From positions 1 to 38,464 of the IMG/VR virus record IMGVR_UViG_3300025118_000052: a stretch of DNA of 38,464 nucleotides; one strand, written 5' to 3'. A program made the position numbers and the translations under genes. Below the pieces are notes generated by a model that was not told where the DNA came from, did not search any database, and saw only the letters and a list, made by a program, of their open reading frames with translations. Source of the DNA: a virus. This document shows positions 1-10,800 of the stretch, one piece after another. Position 1 is the stretch's first letter. Each line of letters opens with the position of its first letter.

Positions 1-134
1 AATTCCATTGCTCTAGCTATATCTGATTGTAGTGCAAAATACATACCAGTTATAGTTATAACAAATGTAACTATCATTCCAATAGTTTTAAGATCTAGGG
101 TTACCTTAGTATCTTCCCCTATTTGTTTAGCCAT
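1..134 (-). CDS. Small single-TM membrane protein, partial (runs off left edge)
   Basis: An open frame starts with ATG at 134 and is still open at base 1, so 44 residues are visible. It begins MAKQIGEDTKVTLDLK and then has one clear hydrophobic segment at about residues 17-35 (Thr/Ile/Val/Gly/Phe-rich), followed by a more polar stretch. A single-span membrane protein is the only safe reading; small holin- or spanin-type roles are possible but not shown. The start is well supported: AGGAGG lies 6 bases upstream of the ATG, the clearest Shine-Dalgarno in the window. That SD sits inside the last codons of the lipoprotein gene, with which this gene overlaps by 8 bases, so the two are probably translationally coupled. 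Confidence 0.75.
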   Translation of the reverse strand, partial: MAKQIGEDTKVTLDLKTIGMIVTFVITITGMYFALQSDIARAME

Positions 135-546
135 TTTTTCCTCCTTTAGTTTGATTAGTATTACTTGGTGGTTTTGAAGGTGGTGTAGATAGAATAGGTG
201 AAGACGTATTAGGCCCTGACCCTGAACTAGAGTTAGATTGGTTGCTATTACTATTGCTATTGCTATTACTAGGTCTATATACTGGAGCACTATATCCTTG
301 ATAATAATAATTACCTGTATTATAAAAAGGAGATGGTCTCCAATAATTATAATAATAAGGATAGCTATGGTATATGGTTTGGTATACTCTTGGTCTTAGC
401 GAGTTAACATCTAGCTGAATAGTATCTCCTTTAGATGTAACTGCTAGTACTTTAATTGTGTCTTCTGGTGCTTGTCTGTAACTACCGCAACTAATTATTA
501 GGGCAGTTAGTACAACCACAAATGCAAAATTCTTCCATGATTTCAT
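127..546 (-). CDS. Phage-encoded lipoprotein with Tyr-rich and Asn/Ser-repeat segments
   Basis: This 139-aa protein opens with a lysine-containing n-region, a hydrophobic core and a lipobox I17-I18-S19-C20, so it should be exported, lipidated at C20 and anchored in an envelope membrane. The mature part has a short structured-looking stretch to about residue 50, a Tyr/Pro/Asn-rich segment at about 55-90, and an alternating Ser-Asn run at about 93-102, then a Ser/Pro/Thr-rich tail. The Ser-Asn run comes from a hexanucleotide repeat (241-270). It follows the outer-membrane protein gene with no gap, so the two may act together at the cell surface. Superinfection exclusion, receptor masking and lysis are all possible; the sequence does not decide. 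I do not recognise a family. Confidence 0.85.
   Translation of the reverse strand: MKSWKNFAFVVVLTALIISCGSYRQAPEDTIKVLAVTSKGDTIQLDVNSLRPRVYQTIYHSYPYYYNYWRPSPFYNTGNYYYQGYSAPVYRPSNSNSNSNSNQSNSSSGSGPNTSSPILSTPPSKPPSNTNQTKGGKNG
241..270 (-). repeat. Hexanucleotide microsatellite inside lipoprotein gene
   Basis: On the minus strand the sequence reads about five near-perfect copies of AGYAAY (alternating Ser and Asn codons). It encodes the Ser-Asn run of the lipoprotein. The six-base unit keeps the reading frame when copies are gained or lost, so the length of this linker could vary between isolates. Confidence 0.8.
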
Positions 547-1737
547 TTATTTTAGTGTTATGTTCAGTCCAACTGAACTGTTATATATTTCTGAATCCCA
601 GAATTTAGTATATTCTCCTTCAACAAATACACCAATACTTTTACTTAATTTCCATCCAAACATTATACCGGCATTATAATCACTCCATTGTTCTAATTCT
701 GAATCTTCTATTAATCCGCCTACACCCCAATTATTTCTATTTAAATAATTAAAATCTTCATCGCCTTTTATATAGTGATGATATGGAAGAACCCAGCTCC
801 CATAAGTGTGTAGCCAGAAATTATTTTTATAATGATAATAGTCAAAACCGACGATTGGTGCAACCTCACCGTATGGGTCTAAGGTGTCAAATATTTCATT
901 ATTATATCTGTTCATTAAATCAGGCATCACTCTATCTCTAAAGTCTTTATCTCCATAAGCTACAACATTGCCGTCAGAGTCCATCCAAATCCAATCATAA
1001 ACAGTTGGTAAACCATCCATACTGTATGACGTATAATGATCTGTATAACCATATTCAAATCCTAATGTGTACCAAGGATTTAAAGCGTTTCCATTTTCAT
1101 CAGTTTCGTTCAACCATATTTCTACTGGATTATATCCATAAGATCTTTGATGAGTACGATATATAGCGCCTGCAGATATACTAAATTTCTTCCCAATAGG
1201 TAGTCTAGCTCTTGCTTCTCCAGAAGAGTATTCGAAACCCACATTCCCTTGTGTTCTCTTTTCTACTTTAGCTATATGATACTTACCAGTATGTCTAATA
1301 AAATATCTTTCATTAATAAACTCTTCCCCTCTTTCTCTTTCTTTTTCATAATGAATTAGATATTCTAAACCTTTAACAGCTGCTGTTGGTGCGGATAAAG
1401 CCACATTATTTTCAGTGCCATTATAAAAATTAGCACCCTTAACTTCATAATCAAATCTGGCTAGTTTTCTAATACCAATTCCATATCTATAATCAAAAGG
1501 ATGATAAATTGTATTATCTATAACTTCAGGAACAGCATATAAATTATCAGGATCTGTCCTAATAAAATATGAAGGTCTTTGTGTCTCGTAAGAGTTACTA
1601 GCATTACCAGCTACATAAATAGTGCTGTATTTAAATAATTCTTTATAAACATCTTTAAAAAATTTTCCTTTTTCTTTTTCTTGTCCACTTACATTAAACG
1701 TAATAAGCAAACAAATGGCTAGTAAGAATGATCTCAT
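547..1737 (-). CDS. Secreted outer-membrane beta-barrel-like protein
   Basis: This 396-aa protein has a short signal peptide (R2, then hydrophobic residues 4-16) ending VSGQ, a style common in Bacteroidota, with probable cleavage near residue 18/19. The mature protein is rich in Tyr, Trp, Phe, Gly and Asn, with alternating polar/hydrophobic stretches that look like beta-strands. It ends SSVGLNITLK, resembling the closing strand of an outer-membrane barrel. It therefore probably inserts in the host outer membrane rather than joining the virion. I believe similar proteins occur in uncultured marine phage contigs, but I know of no assigned function. Its start overlaps the stop of the 29-codon ORF (TAATG) and it abuts the lipoprotein gene, forming an envelope cassette at the end of the late operon. 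Confidence 0.85.
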   Translation of the reverse strand: MRSFLLAICLLITFNVSGQEKEKGKFFKDVYKELFKYSTIYVAGNASNSYETQRPSYFIRTDPDNLYAVPEVIDNTIYHPFDYRYGIGIRKLARFDYEVKGANFYNGTENNVALSAPTAAVKGLEYLIHYEKERERGEEFINERYFIRHTGKYHIAKVEKRTQGNVGFEYSSGEARARLPIGKKFSISAGAIYRTHQRSYGYNPVEIWLNETDENGNALNPWYTLGFEYGYTDHYTSYSMDGLPTVYDWIWMDSDGNVVAYGDKDFRDRVMPDLMNRYNNEIFDTLDPYGEVAPIVGFDYYHYKNNFWLHTYGSWVLPYHHYIKGDEDFNYLNRNNWGVGGLIEDSELEQWSDYNAGIMFGWKLSKSIGVFVEGEYTKFWDSEIYNSSVGLNITLK

Positions 1738-1826
1738 TATTTATATTTTTTAAACATTAACTTATACATTAGTTTATTCCATGCTTCTTGTATTTTATCA
1801 ATACATTTGGTTATTTTATCTTTCAT
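1737..1826 (-). CDS. 29-residue basic mini-protein (putative)
   Basis: A short frame starts with ATG at 1826, two bases after the giant gene's stop, and ends with TAA overlapping the next ATG by one base. It fills the gap between the 3022-aa gene and the outer-membrane protein gene exactly. The peptide starts MKDKITKCIDKIQEAWNKL and ends FKKYK. It is strongly basic with an amphipathic helical pattern. The tight start/stop spacing matches the other coupled genes here and argues for real translation, either as a functional peptide or as a leader that re-initiates ribosomes on the outer-membrane gene. No family is recognised. Confidence 0.5.
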   Translation of the reverse strand: MKDKITKCIDKIQEAWNKLMYKLMFKKYK

Positions 1827-1828
1827 AA

Positions 1829-4800
1829 TTATGGATTATTAATTTTAAATAATAAATCAAGATCTGCTTGACTCATAATTTTCTTTTCTTTTTTATTAGT
1901 AGTATCCTCTATACTATCATCGCCAAAATATTTAGCAGTTTTACCATCATCAATACCTAATTGCCATTCTGGCCAGCCACCTAATAAAGATAATCTTTCA
2001 TACCATTGTAATTCTTCATTAAAAGAATCTTGAATATTTTGTAATTTTATTATTAAACGATCTAATGGTACATTAGTAAATCCAGCTGTTAAATTCCCAG
2101 CTGCTAAATATGCAGGGTTGTCCAATGCAAATCCACTACTTTTAATTTCTTTCATATTATATTCTAAAGCCGCAAACCCATTTCTTACTTTACTTACTTT
2201 AGATTTTAAAGGAGGGGAAATACCTAATGTTTCCCAAGCCGCATTGCTATACTTTGATCTTTTCTTTTGGCTTTCATTATATAATTTTAGAGCCGTATTT
2301 TTAATTGTACTAACTCCAGCCCCATATATACCACCACCTCTTAATATTCCATCTACCATACCATTTGCAATTCTTATAGTTTTATCATCAGAAACACCTG
2401 GTTCATCATAAATTTCTGTAAATAAAGCATTTTGCATTGCATTAAATATTAAATTTTGAACAAATGCATAATAAACAATTTTAGATATATTAGTTTTAGC
2501 ATCACCCCTATTATTTACTAAATCCAAATAAGCTCTTTTTTGTAATCGTGCATATTGCATAGGTGTATTGGCAAACGCTAAAACAACTCTTCCCAATGGA
2601 GTCGCTTGTTGCATACTAATTTTATCCATTCGTGCTGATTGCTGATTAAGTTCGGATAATTCTACCCAATCTTCATAAGCTTGACGCTCTGCTACTTTTT
2701 CACTCATTCCTTGTTTTTTATAAGAATTTATTCTATTCCTATAAAATGTTGCACCACCAGTAGCTGTGGCAAATGTATCACCCATTTTGGTTAAAATGAA
2801 CCCTTTTTCTAATATATATCCCAATAATGCGTCTCCTTTATTTTGTTGTCCCTCTAAAGCTTCAACTAACTCTGCCTCTTGTATATTAATTCTAGTTCCT
2901 TTTCTTCTGGCAACAGCCCAGTCAGAATTCATTAATCGATTCCAGTCTTTAACATATTGAGGAAGATTTGCAAATCTAGCTGCAGCTTTGAATGGATTAT
3001 TATCTGTCCAGTTAATATAATTAAAACTAGAAATAGTTTGTAATATGGCAGATCTAGTATTTAAAAACATAATACCAGCGGTAGCATTATTAAGGAAATT
3101 AAGCATTTTAGTTTCTATTCTGCTTTCCTTACCTGTTCTATTACTTCCGCGCTTTATTCTACTTAATATATGCTTTAAACTTTCTACATATTTAGGCCCT
3201 TGTACTGCTTCTAGTTTATTATAAAATTCAGGGGTAAATATATCAGTTACATTATCATTAAACTGTTTCATGTATTGATCTCTTAAATCACCCTTAATTG
3301 TATTATTTATATCTATTAATAAATTACCCGTTTCCCAATATCTTCCAGGCTTATTATAAACACCTTTTTGCATACTAATAATTTGATCTCCGAAAGCTAC
3401 TAATTCGCTATTCTTATTAACATGATCAACTAGCATTTTTTTATCTCTTGCACTAATACCTGGAATGTCAATTCCTAATATATCCCAATTTCTTACTCTA
3501 AGGGCCTGTTCAACTGAATAATCACCAACTTTATTTTTTAATTGATTAACAACATTTGAGGATTGATTTTTCAATTCTTTGAAATCTCGCAGTATACTTA
3601 ACTTAGCTTCAGTAATATTCATTTCAGCTTGGGCGTAAGGATCATATAAAGTTTCCTTAAATAATTTTTGATGTGCATCACCTTGTTTACCTTTACCTGC
3701 AATTCTATCCATTAATAATGGTAAATCACTAGCTGATGCTGGCAACCACCAAGATTCTTTATGTTTAGCACCCACTGTTCTCCCCTTAGTCTGAGAATAA
3801 TCTTTAAATTTTTCTACACCAAATGACTCTTCAATAACTTTATTATATTCATTATTTAGATTTTTAGACATTAAGGCTTGTTGTACTTTTGATTTAACAT
3901 CTATAACACTTAATACATCTTGAACAGCTTTAACATTCTTATAAGCATCATCTGCGAAATAAAAATCATTATATCCTTCACTTGCTTTTTTAAGTATCCA
4001 ATCAGATTTTGCTTTAGGTGCGCCATTTTCTAATCCTACTATATTTTCTAGTGGTATATTTAAACCCATCCCCTTTAAAAATGCATGTATTGCAGGAGAT
4101 GCTGCTTGAGGTCTAGCTGTTAAAATATAAATATCCCCTGTCCCGAATTTTCCTTGACGCTTAACTGCTAAATCAAATAGAGGACCTTTAGTGCCTCCAA
4201 TTACTTTTTCAAATTCTCTAAAATCAAAACTTGCCCCCATACTTTCTAAGTCAGAATATCTCTTAGCGAATTCCGCAGGACTTATTCTCATCTGCGACTC
4301 AGTCATTTTGCCAGGTGCATAGTATGGTAGATTTACTATAACTTTAGATTTAGTTTTAGCCAGTGTATCATCAAAATCAAATACACTTATTCCTTTAGTC
4401 TTCTTTTTAATTTCTCTAGCCAGTTCTAAAGATTTATCTCTATTTTTTAATTGTCCTAAATATTCTCCTGTGCTCAAATCTTTACTATAATTCATACCAG
4501 CATAAGTGGATAATTTTGATGCTTTCTTATTAACTGCATCATAATTTTTAGGATTTTGCATTTGAGTTTTAACTTGAACTCCAATAGCAGTTAAATCTTT
4601 ACCCGGAGTCTTATTAATTATATCCATTGCATATCTTGACCCTGTATCATAAACCATATCTACAAGAGTAGTGGGGTTATAAATATTATTTTCATATAAA
4701 CTTATAGTATTTTTAAGACTTCGTTTACCACCCATAGTTATACTTAATATAGGATCATAATACCATTGAAAAGTTTTACCTGGTGCATCTTTTATTTCAG

Positions 4801-7800
4801 ATGTTCGCGCACTAATTAAACCCTGCATTAAATCTTGAATCCCTCTATCTAACCTTTTATTATATATGTCTAGTTTAATATTACCTTCTAATAATTTTTT
4901 AGTATGACGTATAAATTGTTTATTAGCATTAAACAATTCACGCATGTGTTCTGTATAATAATTTTCTGATTTTTTTGCATACTGTCCTTTTTTGCCTTTT
5001 TTAGGTAGTATATCTAAAAATAAAACTGGTACTAAAGTTTTTAATATCCCACCACTTCTATTAGTTTGAACTTTAAAGAAATCTTGAATACTCTGTAAAA
5101 TTTCCGTATTAGATTTACCTTCATTTTTCATTTCTAATGCGAGAGTTCCAATAGCCACATAGGTATCTTTTAATACATTTAAATTAGATTGCACCGCAGC
5201 ATCAAAATCTATACCTTCCTTTTTAAAAAGATTTTCTATTTCTTGGAATTTAATAGATTGGTCTTTATTAGATTTTAGAATTTTAGCAATCCGAGTATTT
5301 AAAGCTTTACCCCAATTACCAGGCGAATAGGCATTTTTCCAATGTTGTGGAACAGCTTTGTTACTTTGCCACCCAGGACCAAACACCTCGGTCATTAATT
5401 CACTATATTGTCCCCTGCTTAAGCCGTGAGCCTCTAAATTAAACTTTTTACCATTCACTACAAAACCACCACTATGATCCCCAAATCCAAATGTTTTCAT
5501 AAATGTAGCTTGCATATCTTTGGGTAAATTTCCAAAAGCAGGTAATTTTTTTATTAAAGCTCTAGAAAACTCTAATGCAGATTTAGAATGTGCTAGTGAG
5601 GGAATTGTGGTATCAGTAGTTTTTAATTCCTTAGACAAGGCTGTCCAACCCCCGATCTGATCCATATATTCTTTTTTATATCTACTTACAGACATATTTA
5701 ATTCCATAGCTTGTCTCAGGATATATAAATTATCTCTAGCGTTCATGTCCCCCTTAAACATATTCCTTACCTCTTTCAAAATAGATTTGGCAAAACTACT
5801 AAGGACTTTATATTCCTCTTTGCCAACAATATTTCTTAATTCTGTTAAGTTAGTGGGTTTTTGATCTCTAATCTCATTCCAAGCCCTTTGATTTAAAATC
5901 TTGGAATCTTTAGAATATAATTCTCCAGATAAACCATCTCTTAATCTAGCTTTAGCTTCTCTTAGGAATTTATTAATTTCCTTATCAACTCGCTTTTCTA
6001 ATATATTTAAATCGCTTTCTCTTATTTTCTCTAACTTCCCTTGTTCAACTAATTCTAATTCTGTTTGATTTCTTTTAGACCAAACTTCTAATGCTTCACG
6101 CACGTTGGTTTCTAATACAGAAAAATCTGTTAAAGACTCTTGGAGTTTTGTTTTAGATGGGTCGCGTAATATTTGATTAGCTAGTCCACGCATAGCTAAA
6201 TTAATAACACCTTTAATTTTAGCTTGTGAATTTGTATATCCTTTTTGTCCTGGCTTTATATTAAGTCCTAAGAAATCAATAAGTTCTTGAGGAGTACGGG
6301 TTTGCTTTTCTCTTAAATTTAATCCAGCCCCACCAGCGCCTTCGCTCATTTTAGCTCTTGGCCCTTCACCATACATAAAATTAAGTACATTAGTTCCAAC
6401 CCCTAACGATTTTCCGCTAACATTTTGGTTTAAGTCTGGGAAGGAAGCCATTAAAGCTTCAGCATTATCTCTAATATATTTTTCTCTTTGTTCACGAGTA
6501 CGCCCAAATATGTCGTTAACTATACCTTTTGGCCATGTGGTTCTAAATTTTTCATAAGATAATAAATCTAAATCTGCAGCTAAATCAATTTCTTCTTTTA
6601 ATTTATTTTCAAAATTTGTTAAAACTTCATTTTTAATATTAAGCTCTCTAGCTAGAATTAAATCCCCGGCTAACTCTGTTGTAGCAGTTTCTGCTATTAT
6701 ATCTTTAGTTATTCTACCTCCACTTTCCGGTGTTTTACCTTTTTCTGCAGCTAATATATTTCCATATCTTCTAGGCAAGTTTTTCGCAATATATGCACCA
6801 AATGGCACTTGCTTCCCTTTTGAGCTCCCATCTTGTGGAATAGGCTCATAGCTATTAATCATTTCTATTAATTGCTGATTAAATCCTTGTCTCCAATCTT
6901 TTAAAGGAATTTTTAAACCAGCTTCTAATCCAGCAATATTGGGATTATTATAAGCTCTATTGGCTAACATTTCAACTAATCCTTGATTATTTTCTATTAA
7001 AGTATTTTTAATTTCATTAGCTAATTCTATATTTTCTACTTCACTAAGTTTCCATGCGCCCTCGTTTATTATCTTATCTTCTTGAATTTTATTACGCGTA
7101 GCAATATCTTTCAGTTTTTTGCTAACCTCTGAACCTAATTCTTTAGAACTTGTTTTTATGTCTAATATTTTATATTCTCCAGGTTTTGGTTGACCTTCCT
7201 CTAAAATTCTAGTTTCTAATAATGGGTCTTTTAATTGATCTAAGTTTTGAGCTACTCTAATTTTTGACCCGCCACTTCTTCCAAATGTCATCTCATTTGC
7301 TAACCTAGCCATAACTTCAAGAGCCTCAACACTAGATAATTGCGCAATACTTTTTTCAGTATATTTCTTTAAACCAGATCCTTCTAATATATTTAGGAAT
7401 TCATTTTTTTGATTTTTCAAAAAGTTATTTCCAATAGTACTGTAATAGTTAACAGGGTTAGCCATCCACTCTACATAAAAAGCTAATAGTTCTTCGGCTT
7501 TTAATCCTTCATTCATCTCCCATTTACCGGTAGTTTCATTCCATTTACCATAAGCCTCTAAAATTTCTTTATCTATTTTTTCAACGCTTAGCTTATCTTT
7601 AAGAATAGCTTGAATACTCTCTTTTAATTTTGGAGTCCATGAAGCTAATAATTGTGGATTATTTGCTAAACGAGATCTTACGGCCCAATGCACAATCATT
7701 TCATGCGGCACTACACCTTGGTTGAATATCAATTGCCCCCGTGAATTTAAAGCTTTGGGATTTATTTGTAAAAGATTATCTTTAAATTCATAAGCCCCTT

Positions 7801-10800
7801 TATTTCCTGTGCCTAAAGTTTCTACAATTTCTACCGTAGGGGCCTTACTTCCCCCTTCTTTAGCCATTTCATTTAATAGGTCTTGTGTTTTTGTTTTAAA
7901 TTCTGGATTTATATCCCAATCTTTCGTCGTTTCATTGTAGGTTAAAGCTGACATATCACCGAGCCCCTGCTTTTGGGCCTCCATTATTGTAATAGTTTGG
8001 ACTGTTTCTTTTAATGTCTTTATTTTATCCTTAAAATTAAATAGACCCAACTCATCTTCTTTTGCTTTCTTTTCTAACTCTTTTATTTTTTTCTCAATCT
8101 CGCCTATAGCTCGACTATTTTGACGAGATGATCTCCATAGAGTTCTAGTTGCTGCATCCCTTTTTGCAGTTTTGTACATTATTCCTTTCGTTCCATATCC
8201 CCAAAATAGAACACCATTTTTTATTACCCTTTGAGTAACCTCGTCCAAATCCCCATAATGATGATGCCACCATTGATTAAAAGAATCCTGATCAGTTATA
8301 TCAAGAATAATAGGCTCAACAATACCTGTTGCAATTTCAGTCGCGACTACACCACCAAGCGAAGCCTTTATACTTATATCTATCATCGCAGCAGACTTAG
8401 GTCGCAATTTAGAAATGATTTTTAATTTCTGTGTCGCATTACCAAAAATACTAAATGTAGCACCAGATCCTGTATTAAACCCAGCTAATTGAGTTTCAGC
8501 TTCCATTTTAGCAGCTGTCATAACATAGAACATAGCCTTATTAACCCCTGTGGATGTTTTATTTAATCCATTTAAATACATGCGTACGTACCTACTATAT
8601 TTATTTAGATTAGCAAGACCTGCGGCTGTACCTAAGCCACTTTCTATTAAAGCAAAAGATACCGCTAAATCAGCGGCTACTGGTGCAAATCCCCCAACAG
8701 TTTGTCCCCATCCTTCAGCACCCCAAACATTTACCGCCAAAGCCTCTAATTCTTCAGGAGTAATTTTAACTGGAGTTATACCTTCATCACTTCTAACCTC
8801 ATTAATTTCACTTATTAAATCCCTATAGGTATCTAATTTATATCGACTCTTACCTAAGCCTTTACTTCCACCTCCAAAAAATAAATTTTCATCTCTTGCT
8901 ATTTCTCTGTCAGTCTCATCTAACATACCCATAAGACCAAATGATTTAGCTGTATTACTTGCAGTACCCCAAAATCCAGTCTCCCCGCCAAGTTCTATTT
9001 CTTCTTCTTGTTTATTAAGGTCAGGTTGTATATTTATTTTTTCATATAATACCTCTAGCTTATCTTGGTTCGCCATCATCCATTCATTATGTAAAGCAGC
9101 AGTTCTAATATCATCGTCTCCTAATCCTGGAAATACTAAACCATATCCTCCAGATTCACTTTCAGGACCTCTGCCAAACCAAAAACCATCCTCATCCAAA
9201 TATTCAGCTTGCCAGCCAGCTTGATATTCATTAAACCCCTTTTGTTGACGTACTATATTCAAATACTCATTTAAAGTTATGTCTAGTGAATCGCCACTCA
9301 CGTCATATCCTTTTTCCTCTAATAGAGAATATACTAAATAATTGGCATCATAATCATATGCTGTTTTAGGCTGCCCATCGTTTAAATTACTTTTTAGTTT
9401 AGTTAAATCCACAGATAAGAATGTATTACAAGCATCTTGCTGCTCTAATAATCTTTGTTTCTGTAAATTTTTATAATACCCAGCCAGATTAGTTAATTCA
9501 CTAATATTAGTTATTCCATTTTCTTGTTCAATTTCTTCTGTAGCAGCTCGTAATCTTTTCCATTTAACTTCATCGATATCTGCGTCCTCAGGTCTTTCAC
9601 CTTTATAATTATATTGTAATATATCACCCGGAACTTTATCTAATGCTGTTTTATCTTTAAACCACTGGGCTTTATGAGTATTATAAGAATTGTAAAGGGC
9701 TTTTAACTTTTTGGCATCTTTATCAGAAAGATTCTGGGTATTCTCTAATTCCAGAATTTGATTAGAAATTTTTTCTAATTCAAATGTAGTAGTGTTTAAT
9801 TTTTTTATAATGTTAATACGTGGGATTAATTCAGGGTTGTCCTGTGTAAACATAGTATATAACCCTGTATCCATTGCTTGTACTAATCCCATTTCGTCAG
9901 GCAAAGTACCTGCATTAGCCGCGGCATTAAAATTTTCTTGGGCTATTTTATATTTAACTTTAGTTTCTGCCATATCAAAGACTGGGGTCCATGCACTAAA
10001 ATAATCTTGGAAAGTTTCTTCGTCCATGAAAAGACCATTATCTTTCCCTAATTTTTTATTTAATAAATCCCATACTATATCATTAAATCCCTGTTTCTGC
10101 TCAGGGGATAAGGAGGCCTCATCAATATTTGATATATGGTCAAGAATATTTGGATTAATCCCATAACTTTCTGGGCTACTTAAAACATCCAACCATAAAC
10201 CCTCTGCTTTATTTTTTATATTAAATAGCAAATCTGTTCGCTCGGTAAAATTTAATTTCTGACCATTTAATGTAGGATATACTGTCTGCCCAACATCATT
10301 CAAGCCAGCCTTGGTAGTTTTTACTCCTGCTCCAACAGCATCGAGATTCATGCTATAATCCTCTTTTAATTGCTGGTTCTTTACATTAGTATAGTATCTT
10401 TGTTTTAAAAATTCTTGTTGCTCTGCACTAACATCAAGTTTTTCAATATCACCTGGGGATATTTGAGTTAAAATTGACATAAAAGTCTCATAAGCATCAG
10501 GGGAATCTTCTGGGACTGAAGTAAATATACCACCTCCATCGCGATTATATTGAGTATCAAGAACAATATTCTTCCACATTCCGCTTACCTTATCTTTTAC
10601 CATAATAGCATCTAAACCAGGTTGAGACTGTTTAATTTCAATATCATCTCCATAAACCAGCTCCAGCCTCTCTATTAACTCGTCTTCTGGTACATTATCA
10701 AAATTTTCTCGAGAAATATTTTTAAATTCTTTTTTTGGCTGTGTCTCCTGAATTTTAAACCCTTGAGAGGTTATATAATCTTGGAAAGAAACATTTGCAT

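Noticed and set aside
4361-4378. DFDD motif as an RNA polymerase catalytic site (crAss-like ejected RNAPs carry a DxDGD motif)
   Set aside because: The motif is DFDDT, followed at correct spacing by T2260, K2295/K2297 and DD2316-2317, which fits HAD phosphatases better; no second RNAP motif was seen.
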